From UBA4582 sp047629195 (GTDB lineage: Bacteria > Pseudomonadota > Gammaproteobacteria > Pseudomonadales > Azotimanducaceae): a stretch of 64,000 nt of DNA. The notes under the pieces are model-generated. The model searched no databases. It saw only the letters and a program-made list of their open reading frames with translations, and was not told the DNA's origin. Positions within the stretch are counted from its first letter, which is position 1; every line of letters starts with the position of its first letter. Shown in pieces: positions 45,207 through 53,497 of the stretch. The stretch is from positions 10,707 through 74,706 of the forward strand of contig JBLHWY010000009.1 of assembly GCA_047629195.1 (NCBI GenBank), given 5' to 3'. Made by a program: the position numbers and the translations under genes.

Positions 45207-46685
45207 ATGAGAAAAACCAAGATAATTTGTACGATTGGTCCTGCTACCGCAAGTTACCCTATGCTTGAAAAGCTAGCCAAGGCTGGAATGGATATTGTCC
45301 GCTTGAATATGTCTCATGGCGATCATGAATCTGCAGCAGCGGTCATTAAGTCGATCAAGACACTGAATAAAAAGATTCCACATCCGGTTGCTATATTGAT
45401 GGACACTCAAGGGCCTGAGATCCGTACGGGCGATTTGGCCAATGATCTTGAACTGAAAAATGGATCTGTAATTTCTATTACAGTGAGGGATTCAGTTGAT
45501 GTTGAACACTCGTCATTTCATATCCATTACGATGATTTAATTGAAACTGTCAACGTCGGCGACAGAATCACTGTAGATAATGGGATCATCAATTTGGAGG
45601 TGCTCGAGAAGCAAACGGACGGCATCATGAAGTGCCGCGTTATCGATGGTGGGATACTCAAGAGTAAGCGCCATGTGAACCTACCCGGCATCAGGGTTAA
45701 TTTACCCGCTATTACAAAGAAAGATAAAGAAGATATTCTGTTTGCGCTAGAGCAACAGGTTGATTTTATCGCTCTGTCATTTGTCCGCGAAGCCGCCGAT
45801 GTTCGCGAACTTCGAGCTTTAATGGGTGATAAGGCGAACAAAATCAAGATTATTTCTAAAATAGAAGATCAATCTGGAGTGACTAACCTCGAAGAAATTA
45901 TCGATGAGTCTGACGGTATCATGGTCGCTCGCGGAGATCTTGGCGTTGAAATCAATGTGGCATCACTGCCAAACGTACAAAGAAAGATTGTGCAGAGATG
46001 TGCTGAGAAAGGTAAACGCGTCATCGTAGCAACTCACCTGCTTGAATCGATGATAGAAAACCCGATACCCACTCGCGCGGAAGTGACCGATGTCGCCAAC
46101 GCGATATATGAAGAAGTAGATGCCGTGATGCTGTCCGGCGAAACGACGGTAGGAAAACATCCGGTAAGGTGTGTCGAACAACTCGTTGAAATAGCAGAAA
46201 TCACTGAGGCTATTCCGGGTCTTTCCTTTAGTGACAACTTGATCTGCGACAACGATAAACAACATCTTGCTGTCAAAGCGGTTGATTTAGCTGAGGCCCT
46301 CGGTGCCGCAGGAATAGTCGTCATCACCCGCCGGGGTTATATGGCTGACTTCGTTACTAATTGTCGCCCTAACAAAACTAGAATCTACGCCTTTACGAAT
46401 GACAGCCAAACTAGAAGGCGTTTGATGTTGAATAGAAACCTTTCATCGTTCAGAACCGCTTTCAGCCGTGATCCAGAGAAAACACTGCAAATAGCCTTTG
46501 ATTTACTGGTTAGCCGAGAGCATTTTAAGCTCGGTGATAAAGTTGTTGTAATCTCAGACGTGCTAGCAGGCACTGGTATCGAAGCAATACAGATCCGACA
46601 TTTATCGTCCAGCGACACGGGTGAAGTTGCACTTAATAGCGCGGCAGATTCCGAAGGTCAGGAAGATTCAGAAGCCTCAACATGA
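45207..46685 (+). CDS. pyk: Pyruvate kinase, predicted K+-dependent type
   Basis: A second pyruvate kinase of 492 residues, with RKTKIICTIGPAT at the start, VRLNMSHGDH at 31-40, SKIEDQSGVTNL and ARGDLGVEIN in the active site, and MLSGETTVGKHP near 310. In contrast to the protein at 3417, the loop DTQGPEIRTG has Thr67 and Glu71, the pair linked to K+ dependence. There is an acidic C-terminal tail of about 25 residues (SADSEGQEDSEAST) not seen in the other enzyme. It is a single gene, divergent from the P450. Confidence 0.95.
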   Translation: MRKTKIICTIGPATASYPMLEKLAKAGMDIVRLNMSHGDHESAAAVIKSIKTLNKKIPHPVAILMDTQGPEIRTGDLANDLELKNGSVISITVRDSVDVEHSSFHIHYDDLIETVNVGDRITVDNGIINLEVLEKQTDGIMKCRVIDGGILKSKRHVNLPGIRVNLPAITKKDKEDILFALEQQVDFIALSFVREAADVRELRALMGDKANKIKIISKIEDQSGVTNLEEIIDESDGIMVARGDLGVEINVASLPNVQRKIVQRCAEKGKRVIVATHLLESMIENPIPTRAEVTDVANAIYEEVDAVMLSGETTVGKHPVRCVEQLVEIAEITEAIPGLSFSDNLICDNDKQHLAVKAVDLAEALGAAGIVVITRRGYMADFVTNCRPNKTRIYAFTNDSQTRRRLMLNRNLSSFRTAFSRDPEKTLQIAFDLLVSREHFKLGDKVVVISDVLAGTGIEAIQIRHLSSSDTGEVALNSAADSEGQEDSEAST

Positions 46686-46733
46686 CACTGACACGAGTGC
46701 CCTGCCCTGCTCTGTTTGATTACCATTACCGGA

Positions 46734-47917
46734 TCAGGTTTTGCTAAAGACCTTACCAGGATTTAGTACGCGCTGTAGGGCGAGCGATCTTTTTAGCATT
46801 TTCATCACGCTAATTTCGTCACTGCTCCTCGACAGACTAAGGTATTCTTTTTCTGCAATCCGATGTCGAGCTCAGCAGACACTGATACGCCGCGTGCAGG
46901 AAGCCCGGCGTATACTGTCTCGAAGATTGCCTTTTTTGACTTCGGAGATGCGACGCCGTTTGCAACGATGATGTGCAGGTTACCATCGCCAAGGTGACCA
47001 AATATCATACAGGTGTGTTCTGGCCACTGCTTCGTCAAAGAAAGTTGTCGTTCCTCAAGATAAGATTCCATCTGATTGAGTGAAACGCTGATATCAAAGG
47101 TGGAAATTGGCGAGTTCTGACCTACCTGTCCGACATGATCTCGAATTGCCCACATCGCTTCTCTTTCATCCTGATTCTGGTCAATGACAGCTTCAACGAT
47201 GAGTTCTTGTTCTAGCGCCTCACTCAGTGCTAACACAAACCTCTCTTGGTCTGCCGTAATCGACCCTCCGAGCGCCTCTAGCAAAATATAGTATTTGTAG
47301 TCGTGGGCTAAGAGCGGGCGACCCTCGGCAGGAGGCTTAGTCGCTAGCGCGTAATAATCCTGCCAAAGCAACCCAAACGCGCTCAATGTACCGCCACGAG
47401 CGGAATCTATATGGTTAAGAAATTCGGTCACTTTACTGAAATCATTAACCCCAAGAAGTGCCATTTTCTGGCTAACCGGCAACGATCTGATGCGTAAGAC
47501 CAGTTTCGTGACAACACCAAGGGTACCTTCATAGCCTATGAACAATCGCTTCAAATCATATCCGGTATTGTTTTTGAGAGTCTTATTCATTGACGAGAGA
47601 ATAGTGCCGTCCGCCAGCACAACCTCCATGCCTAGAATCTGATCTCGCATCATGCCGTAGCGAATGACGCGTTTACTGCCAGCATTTGTTGATACGTTAC
47701 CACCTATCGTGGCTGTACCTCGTGGGCGTTAATCCAAGGGGAATGACACCCCCGCTTGATCAGCCTGTTCCTGACCTTTTTGTAGCGGAACACCAGTCTG
47801 AACAGTCATGGTACGACTCTGAACATCAATTTCTTCGATCGAATTCATACGTCCAAGACTAATGGCGAGTTCCTGTAAATTGGATTGAGTCGCGTCAACC
47901 AATCCCGTTAAGCCGAA
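46734..47917 (-). pseudogene. FAD-binding oxidase (GlcD/D-2-hydroxyglutarate dehydrogenase type), decayed
   Basis: A decayed gene on the minus strand with three visible lesions. (1) The N-terminal part, including the GGGTGL FAD-loop start, is missing: coding similarity begins at about 47917 (LTGLVDATQSNLQELAISLG). (2) An in-frame TAA at 47731-47729 interrupts the sequence FPLD-stop-RPRGTATIGGN, where intact relatives read FPLDLGARG. (3) A frameshift near 46840 separates LDIGLQKKNTL from SLSRSSDEISVMKMLKRSL and the ending LNPGKVFSK in the next frame. The longest open part (46805-47653) has IGGNVSTNAG upstream, NNTGYDLKRLFIGYEGTLGVVT, and HLGDGNLH. Its 5' end abuts the response regulator. Confidence 0.9.
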
Positions 47918-48342
47918 GCCCTAACCGTCGTTTCGATAAATGGCACAAGATCTTTCAGTCGATAGGGTTTTGCCAAGTAGGCGACATGGTGATGTTTCAA
48001 CGAGCTAACTTTTTTCGCTCCGTTAGGATCTCCGCTGATGAAAATGAATTGAAGATCAGCATTGGTTTGCCATAGCTTCTCTGCGAGGTCTAAGCCGGAG
48101 TCACCTGATAAATTCAGGTCTGTTAGGACAACATCTATGACTAATTGGTTGTCACGATACAAAGCAAGGGCCTGGTTGGTAGTTTCCGCCTTTAACACTG
48201 TGTATCCGTCTCTAAGAAGCACAAGTTCTGTTAGATCTAGAATTGCCCGATCATCTTCAATCAGTAATATTGTGCCATCGGTGAAAAGCCCGCTCCGGTC
48301 TTTGTCGTGAAAACAATCATTATTGGAATCGTTAGCGATCAT
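47908..48342 (-). CDS. Stand-alone receiver (CheY-like) response regulator
   Basis: A 144-residue protein with only a receiver domain. It has IEDDRAILDL with the acidic pair near 28, phospho-acceptor Asp near 74 in VVLTDLNLSGDSGLD, FISGD with the Thr/Ser position near 101 and Lys in YLAKPYRLKDL near 122. There is no output domain, so it acts by contact or as a phosphate carrier. It would suit the hybrid kinases without an HPt, which is inference. Its 3' end overlaps the truncated end of the FAD-oxidase pseudogene by about 10 bp, so its last residues may be altered by the same event. Confidence 0.87.
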   Translation of the reverse strand: MIANDSNNDCFHDKDRSGLFTDGTILLIEDDRAILDLTELVLLRDGYTVLKAETTNQALALYRDNQLVIDVVLTDLNLSGDSGLDLAEKLWQTNADLQFIFISGDPNGAKKVSSLKHHHVAYLAKPYRLKDLVPFIETTVRASA

Positions 48343-48582
48343 ACCTGAAACCTGTTTTTGCTCTATATAGACTTATGAAATACTGCTACATCGTTAACTA
48401 CGTCAAAGTGCGAAAACGGTGCTGCTTAGCTTTAGAAGAAGCACGATCTAACTTGACATATACGAAGCGCTTTAGATACGCCGAACCTATACCGAGTTGG
48501 CATGAGAATGCACCCTCTTGTTTATAAGCCTTCTAGCAGAAAGTAAAAAATGAACTACGTCGACCGAAACCCAGTATGGGTA

Positions 48583-49548
48583 TTAATGCGCAGCTCCATG
48601 CTTGATCCGACCATATTGTTGAAATAATAGTCCCGCAACGATAACAAGGAGTCCGAAGTAGGTAGTTGAATGAATTGTTTCGCCCAGCAACAGGTATATA
48701 AAGATCAGCGACAGAAAGGGAGAGAGGAATATCAGATTGCTAACTCGACTCGTGTTTTCAGCCATCTTGAGTGCTTTTGACCAGAGCAGGAAAGCCACAG
48801 CCATTTCGGCAAAGCCGATGTAACCGGCAAATATGAGGCTCTGGTTAGATGCTAGAACAGGGTTCGAAAAAATCAGGCAAACGATGAAAGAAACTGGCAG
48901 TGCGACTAGAAAGTTTAAGCAAATAGCAATTGCCGGCTCCCTCGGGTCTCTCACGTTCAAGATCCAATATCCTGCCCAGATAAATGTTGAAAGGATGGCA
49001 AAGAACAAACCCTCCCAGACTTCTTGATCAATAGACGCTAGATTTTCTAGCGTTGTATTATCCGCCCAAAGATCTGAAATCGAGAATTGCCCCTGCGTTG
49101 CGATAACAACTACGCCGCTATAGCAAATGAAGGCGGCGGTGAGGTCCACCCAGGTCATGCGTTGTCGTAAAAAAGGAATTGATAGAAAAGTCAGTACAAT
49201 CGCCCACGTATAGTTAATCGGTTGCGCGACCTGTGCAGGCAGTCTGTCGTAGGCTGCAAAAAGCACCAAATAATATAGCACTGGATTAATGCATCCGGAC
49301 AAAATGGTCATTTTCCAGTGATTTTTGAACAGCTTCCCTAAAGTCGATATCGATCCCTGCGCCCAGCTAATACAAACCAGAATAATCGATGCAGCAAGCG
49401 TGGAATAGAAAACGAGTTGAAAAACGTCAACTTGCCGTAGTGCTAATTTAAAGGCAACGGCGACGGTGGACCAAAGTAATACAGTCGCCAACGCAAATGC
49501 ATACGCCTGATTTTGATGAGGAATGATCATACCTATAACGGAAGTCAT
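48583..49548 (-). CDS. DMT/EamA family transporter
   Basis: A membrane protein of 321 residues with ten predicted spans in two EamA halves, each with the typical E/P-W and G-Y-x-x-E-M patterns (for example FAGYIGFAEMAVAFLLWSKAL near 230 and VLLWSTVAVAFKLALR near 25). Such proteins export amino acids or other metabolites; the substrate is unknown. Its ATG lies only four bases after the CCA end of tRNA-Leu on the same strand, with no ribosome site in between, so it is probably co-transcribed with the tRNA. An internal ATG at 49530 is an alternative start. Confidence 0.87.
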   Translation of the reverse strand: MTSVIGMIIPHQNQAYAFALATVLLWSTVAVAFKLALRQVDVFQLVFYSTLAASIILVCISWAQGSISTLGKLFKNHWKMTILSGCINPVLYYLVLFAAYDRLPAQVAQPINYTWAIVLTFLSIPFLRQRMTWVDLTAAFICYSGVVVIATQGQFSISDLWADNTTLENLASIDQEVWEGLFFAILSTFIWAGYWILNVRDPREPAIAICLNFLVALPVSFIVCLIFSNPVLASNQSLIFAGYIGFAEMAVAFLLWSKALKMAENTSRVSNLIFLSPFLSLIFIYLLLGETIHSTTYFGLLVIVAGLLFQQYGRIKHGAAH

Positions 49549-49552
49549 AAGT

Positions 49553-49639
49553 TGGTGCCCGGGGCCGGGGTCGAACCGGCACCGCTCGAAAGCGACAAGA
49601 TTTTAAGTCTTGCGTGTCTACCAATTTCACCACCCGGGC
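49553..49639 (-). tRNA. leuZ: tRNA-Leu (anticodon UAA)
   Basis: An 87-base tRNA with encoded CCA. The acceptor stem GCCCGGG/CCCGGGC is perfect. The anticodon stem CAAGA/TCTTG encloses CTTAAAA with anticodon TAA. There is a long variable arm (TCGCTTTCGAGCGG), as required for class II tRNA-Leu, and the T loop GGTTCGACCCC. It reads UUA codons. In E. coli the orthologous leuZ is third in the glyW-cysT-leuZ operon; here a tetR gene separates it from tRNA-Cys. Confidence 0.97.
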
Positions 49640-49666
49640 AAACATCTTGGATCGTGAAAGGCGCGT

Positions 49667-49695
49667 AGTGTACCCACCTGCGGGCCGTTGCTCAA
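49667..49695 (-). promoter_or_regulatory. Sigma70 promoter of tRNA-Leu
   Basis: On the minus strand, TTGAGC (-35, 49695-49690) and TACACT (-10, 49672-49667) are separated by exactly 17 bases. A GC-rich ACGCGCC discriminator follows, typical of stable-RNA promoters under stringent control. Transcription would begin near 49660, about 20 bases before the tRNA's 5' end. Confidence 0.7.
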
Positions 49696-49891
49696 TCGCT
49701 GATCGCAAAAGATTGCAGATTAATTTCATAGATCAGTTGCGACAGGGAATAATCGACTATTTTGTCGGGCATAAATACTCGCTGTTTACTTATATCGCCG
49801 CTGCCGTAGACAACAGTTGTGTCTCGATCCATAATTAGTTTTTGGCACCCAACGTGTCATTACCTTCTGCAAAACCGGTTGTATTTAATAC

Positions 49892-50500
49892 GTGTCAGAC
49901 TCCGAAATACTTTCGCCTAGCTCCGATGGTCGTCGCCAACGTAGCCGTGACAGCAAACGAAAAATAGTCACAGCAATGCTTGAGTTAGTGCGGGAAGGCG
50001 TCATCGCGCCGACAGCAGACGAAGTTGCATTTAGAGCGAACGTTGGCCTGCGCACTGTATTTAGAAGATTCAAAGACATGGAGAGTCTTTATGCTGAAAT
50101 GTCTTTGGCCATTAGCCAAAAGGTGGCGCCGTTACTGGATGAAGCGCTCAGCCATGACGACTGGAGTAAAAACTTTCAACAATTGCTCAATCGCCGGTTA
50201 CAGATGTATGAAATCATCATGCCCTATCGCATTGCAGCAAACGCGATGAAATTAAAATCCAATATGTTGTTATCCCGTCACAGTGAGCTTGTGAGGGATG
50301 AACGGAAGCTGTTGCGGGCTGTTCTTCCTGACTTTTTGCTTGCTGACCTTGTGGTTACTGAAGCTTTAGAGGCTGCTCTTAGTTTCGATATGTGGAATCA
50401 ACTGAGGAATGATCAGAAACTGAACGTCGAGAAAGCTACTGCGGTTGTAAATCGGTTTGTTTTTGGGCTGTTACCCGAAGTTTTGCTCCGCAAAACTTAA
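49892..50500 (+). CDS. TetR/AcrR family regulator
   Basis: A 202-residue TetR-type regulator with GTG start. The N-terminal HTH (about 20-66) reads KRKIVTAMLELVREG...TADEVAFRANVGLRTVFRRFKDMESLY, typical in spacing. The C-terminal ligand part is unlike any I can name. It sits on the opposite strand between tRNA-Leu and tRNA-Cys, which are adjacent in enterobacteria, so it is likely an insertion here. Its stop codon is within a 9-bp palindrome (50478-50498) that starts a repeat-rich gap. No obvious target gene is next to it. Confidence 0.83.
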   Translation: MSDSEILSPSSDGRRQRSRDSKRKIVTAMLELVREGVIAPTADEVAFRANVGLRTVFRRFKDMESLYAEMSLAISQKVAPLLDEALSHDDWSKNFQQLLNRRLQMYEIIMPYRIAANAMKLKSNMLLSRHSELVRDERKLLRAVLPDFLLADLVVTEALEAALSFDMWNQLRNDQKLNVEKATAVVNRFVFGLLPEVLLRKT

Positions 50501-50789
50501 CAACTCCTCAGTATTGCGCAGCGGCAGTTCATTGCTTATGTATTGCGAAACAATACATAAGCAATGAACGAGAGCCCCAAACAACGCGAACCCAGAATTT
50601 TGGTGCCATCTAAAGGCTTTCTTTTCACTTGAGCGCAATTTTTAGTTGGGTTGAGATCTTCTGGGACGTAGAGTCATTGCTTTTACGGGGGCTTTCTTTA
50701 ACTTTTTCCGTTTTGCTATGCAAAACGGAATCAGTTAACTGCCACTGTGCAATTCTGGCAGGCTGTTAAGTTTTGCAGTGCAAAACTTC
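50477..50789. repeat. Repeat-rich gap with inverted 26-bp palindromes and a 19-bp hairpin
   Basis: Several perfect hairpins sit between the convergent tetR and tRNA-Cys genes. A: AAGTTTTGC-TCC-GCAAAACTT at 50478-50498. B: a 19-bp stem (50527-50545 with 50551-50569, loop CGAAA) framed by GCGGCA-GTT before and AAC-GAGAGC after. C: TTCCGTTTTGC-TAT-GCAAAACGGAA at 50706-50730. D: AAGTTTTGC-AGT-GCAAAACTT at 50768-50788. The flanks of A (50477-50502) and D (50764-50789) match as a 26-bp inverted pair apart from the three loop bases. The core of B is shared with the repeat at 16983. No gene is seen. Confidence 0.88.
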
Positions 50790-50793
50790 AATA

Positions 50794-50867
50794 TGGAGGC
50801 TGGGGTCGGAATCGAACCGGCGTAAACGGAGTTGCAGTCCGCTGCATGACCACTCTGCCACCCAGCC
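50794..50867 (-). tRNA. cysT: tRNA-Cys (anticodon GCA)
   Basis: A 74-base tRNA with encoded CCA. The acceptor arms GGCTGGG and CCCAGCC pair perfectly, the anticodon stem CGGA-CTGCAAC-TCCG carries GCA, and the T loop has GGTTCGATTCC. It reads UGU/UGC codons. It lies about 95 bp downstream of pgsA on the same strand, as in E. coli, where glyW comes first; no tRNA-Gly is seen here. A hairpin (repeat D) begins just after its 3' end and could terminate it. Confidence 0.97.
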
Positions 50868-50963
50868 AAATATCGTTTCTGGTCACTGATGAAACGAAGG
50901 CGGCAAGTCTACTGGAAAACGAAAGGAAATTCACCGTAGATTCTTGATGAAACTTATATTTTT

Positions 50964-51548
50964 TTAATCAGAATTGTCATTAGTCATGCCAGAAGATAAA
51001 TCAGGCCACGCTAACTTCAAATATAGGTACATTGACCAGAGTGTAAGTATGGCCGCTGCGTACAAAAGCACATAGCCAATAATCACAGGGATACTCTGCA
51101 GGTCCGGACCAAACGCAATTAGAAAGATAATTGCAACCATTTGAAACCCTGTTTTTACTTTGCCAACGACCGACACTGCAACGCTGCGCTGTGAGCTATA
51201 ATGCGCCATCCACTCCCTAAGCGCTGATACGACTATTTCTCGGCAGACGATCACCAGCGCTGGAATGGCCAGAATAGCGCTCGCATGTACCTCGACTAAT
51301 AGCACGAGCGCAACGGCAACTAGCAGCTTATCAGCGACGGGATCAAGAAAAGCGCCAAAGGGTGTCATTTCATTAAGCTTGCGTGCTAAATAGCCATCTA
51401 GCCAATCCGTGATACTCGCAAGCGTGAAAATACCGGCTGCTACCAGGTAATGTGATTCAAAACGCATGTAGAAAACAATGACGAGCACAGGAATAAGCGC
51501 GAGACGAACGCTCGTGAGTATATTGGGTAGGCCTATGGGTAGCTTCAT
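50964..51548 (-). CDS. pgsA: CDP-diacylglycerol-glycerol-3-phosphate 3-phosphatidyltransferase
   Basis: PgsA makes phosphatidylglycerol phosphate, the first committed step to phosphatidylglycerol and cardiolipin. The 194-residue membrane protein has the CDP-alcohol phosphotransferase motif DG-x2-AR-x8-G-x3-D-x3-D as DGYLARKLNEMTPFGAFLDPVADKL (about 49-73), about five spans and RLALIPVLVI at the start. It is 20 bp downstream of uvrC, the order of E. coli. Confidence 0.95.
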   Translation of the reverse strand: MKLPIGLPNILTSVRLALIPVLVIVFYMRFESHYLVAAGIFTLASITDWLDGYLARKLNEMTPFGAFLDPVADKLLVAVALVLLVEVHASAILAIPALVIVCREIVVSALREWMAHYSSQRSVAVSVVGKVKTGFQMVAIIFLIAFGPDLQSIPVIIGYVLLYAAAILTLWSMYLYLKLAWPDLSSGMTNDNSD

Positions 51549-51567
51549 CTCAGTAACAATTATTTAT

Positions 51568-53409
51568 TCAGGCAGTGTGTAGCGTAGCATAAATGTGGTC
51601 CGCGAGCTTTTGACTGATGCCCTCTACCTTTGCTAATTCTTCAATACTCGCGCTCTGTACTCGGCCTGCACCGCCAAAATGACGCAATAACGCCCGCCTT
51701 CTGCCAGGCCCCACGCCAGAGATTCCTTCCAGTACGCTTTCTTGGCGCTTCTTGCCACGCCTCTGACGGTGAGCCGTGATAGCAAAGCGATGGCTTTCGT
51801 CTCTAATGTGCTGAATCAGATGTAAGCCTGGATTATCTGGCGACATTTCAATTTCTTTGCCGCCCGGTGTTACCAAGCTTTCTAAGCCAGCTTTTCTAGT
51901 AGGTCCTTTGGCAACGCCTATCAACATTACATCAGTAATCTGTAGTTCATCCATGACTTTTATCGCTTCGCTCAGCTGCCCTTTACCGCCGTCAATGAAC
52001 AGGATGTCAGGCATCTTACCCTCACCCTTCTTCAACCTTGTATATCGACGGGACAACGCCTGAGCCATTGCCGCGTAATCATCACCGGGGGTTATTCCCT
52101 CAATATTAAAACGGCGATAGTCAGATTTCAATGGACCATTCTGATCAAATACAACGCAGGACGCGACCGTTGCTTCTCCGGAGGTATGGCTGATATCAAA
52201 GCACTCAAGACGTGCTGGAATTTCATCAAGTTCAAGCGCTGTTTGTAGCGCTTCGAATCGCTGGGCCAGGTTATTTCTGTTCGCAAGATGGCCACCAAGC
52301 GATTGTTCTGCGTTGGTATTGGCGAGTTGAAGCCATCGGTTTCTATGCCCTCGAACACTATCGGCAATGGCGACCTTACGTCCGGCGGTTTCACTCAACA
52401 CATCAGTGATAACTGCTTTGTCGGGGATGAGTGCATTGACGATGATTTCCTTGGGAATCTCCCGCCCACTGAGACCTGCAAGATAGAACCTTGGCACAAA
52501 GGCTGAAAGCACTTCCGACGGGGTATTCTCGACCTTGATACGGGGAAAAAAAGTTTTATTGCCTAACATTCTGCCACCACGGATCATCATCACCAATACG
52601 CAAGTTCCTCCTGGATTTACGATGGCAGACATGACATCGATATCGCCTGTGCTGCCGGAAACATATTGCGATTCCTGAATCCGCTGTAGGTGCGCTATCT
52701 GATCTCGGTATTTTGCCGCCCTCTCAAAGGCCAGCCTTGATGCCGCCTCTTCCATTTTATTGGCATAGTCCTCGAGCACCGATCGACTCTTACCTTGAAG
52801 AAACATGACGGCATGATCAACATCTTCAGCATAGTCTTGCTTCGAAACAAGGTCGCAGCAAGGTCCCGAACAACGTTTGATCTGATATTGTAGACACGGC
52901 CTGGTCCGGTTTTTGAAAAAGGAGTCTTCGCATTGTCTGACTTGAAAGACTTTTTGAAGAATATTCAAGCTGTCTCTTACGGAATATGCGCTGGGAAAAG
53001 GACCAAAATACTGCCCTGCCCTTTTCTGCGCGCCCCGATGAAAGGCAAGTCTGGGATATTCGTCTTTACTGGATAGGAATATATACGGGTAAGACTTATC
53101 GTCCTTAAAATCAATGTTGTAAGGAGGTCTTAGTTCCTTAATCAGGACTTGTTCGTGGAGCAATGCTTCCGTTTCACTGTTTGTAATCGTGTACTCAACG
53201 TCACAGATGTGAGAAACCAGCGCGAGGGTCTTTGCATCGAGCGCTGTTGTTCGAAAATAGTTGGACACTCTATTTTTCAGATTCTTGGCTTTACCGACAT
53301 AAAGCACTTGCCCCTCAGCATCTAGCATTCGATAGACGCCTGGCCGTGTGGTGAGATTCTTTAGGAAGCTAGTTGAATCGAACTTTTTGGTTTCAGTATT
53401 TTCTGACAT
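51568..53409 (-). CDS. uvrC: UvrABC excinuclease subunit C
   Basis: UvrC makes both cuts around a lesion in nucleotide excision repair. The 613-residue protein has the N-terminal GIY-YIG domain (GVYRMLDAEGQVLYVGKAKNL, about 19-40), a Cys-rich RPCLQYQIKRCSGPC segment near 163 that can hold an Fe-S cluster, the UVR motif near 210-245, an RNase H-like C-terminal nuclease (ECFDISHTSG near 395, FIDGGKGQL near 460) and a HhH tail (LEGISGVGPGRRRALL near 557). It is in the uvrC-pgsA operon. Confidence 0.97.
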   Translation of the reverse strand: MSENTETKKFDSTSFLKNLTTRPGVYRMLDAEGQVLYVGKAKNLKNRVSNYFRTTALDAKTLALVSHICDVEYTITNSETEALLHEQVLIKELRPPYNIDFKDDKSYPYIFLSSKDEYPRLAFHRGAQKRAGQYFGPFPSAYSVRDSLNILQKVFQVRQCEDSFFKNRTRPCLQYQIKRCSGPCCDLVSKQDYAEDVDHAVMFLQGKSRSVLEDYANKMEEAASRLAFERAAKYRDQIAHLQRIQESQYVSGSTGDIDVMSAIVNPGGTCVLVMMIRGGRMLGNKTFFPRIKVENTPSEVLSAFVPRFYLAGLSGREIPKEIIVNALIPDKAVITDVLSETAGRKVAIADSVRGHRNRWLQLANTNAEQSLGGHLANRNNLAQRFEALQTALELDEIPARLECFDISHTSGEATVASCVVFDQNGPLKSDYRRFNIEGITPGDDYAAMAQALSRRYTRLKKGEGKMPDILFIDGGKGQLSEAIKVMDELQITDVMLIGVAKGPTRKAGLESLVTPGGKEIEMSPDNPGLHLIQHIRDESHRFAITAHRQRRGKKRQESVLEGISGVGPGRRRALLRHFGGAGRVQSASIEELAKVEGISQKLADHIYATLHTA

Positions 53410-53497
53410 GTTTTACGAAATAGGTTAGTGGAATAGATTGATGAAATCGATGCGTGACATAGTCTCGCGACATATAGACCTTAAACAAAACTTAGCG

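Noticed and set aside
46741..46971. Plus-strand open frame of 76 codons in the FAD-oxidase region
   Set aside because: It is the antisense of the decayed C-terminal part of the pseudogene.
49448..49729. Open reading frame of 93 codons crossing tRNA-Leu
   Set aside because: It reads through a well-formed tRNA and into the transporter gene; it is a shadow.
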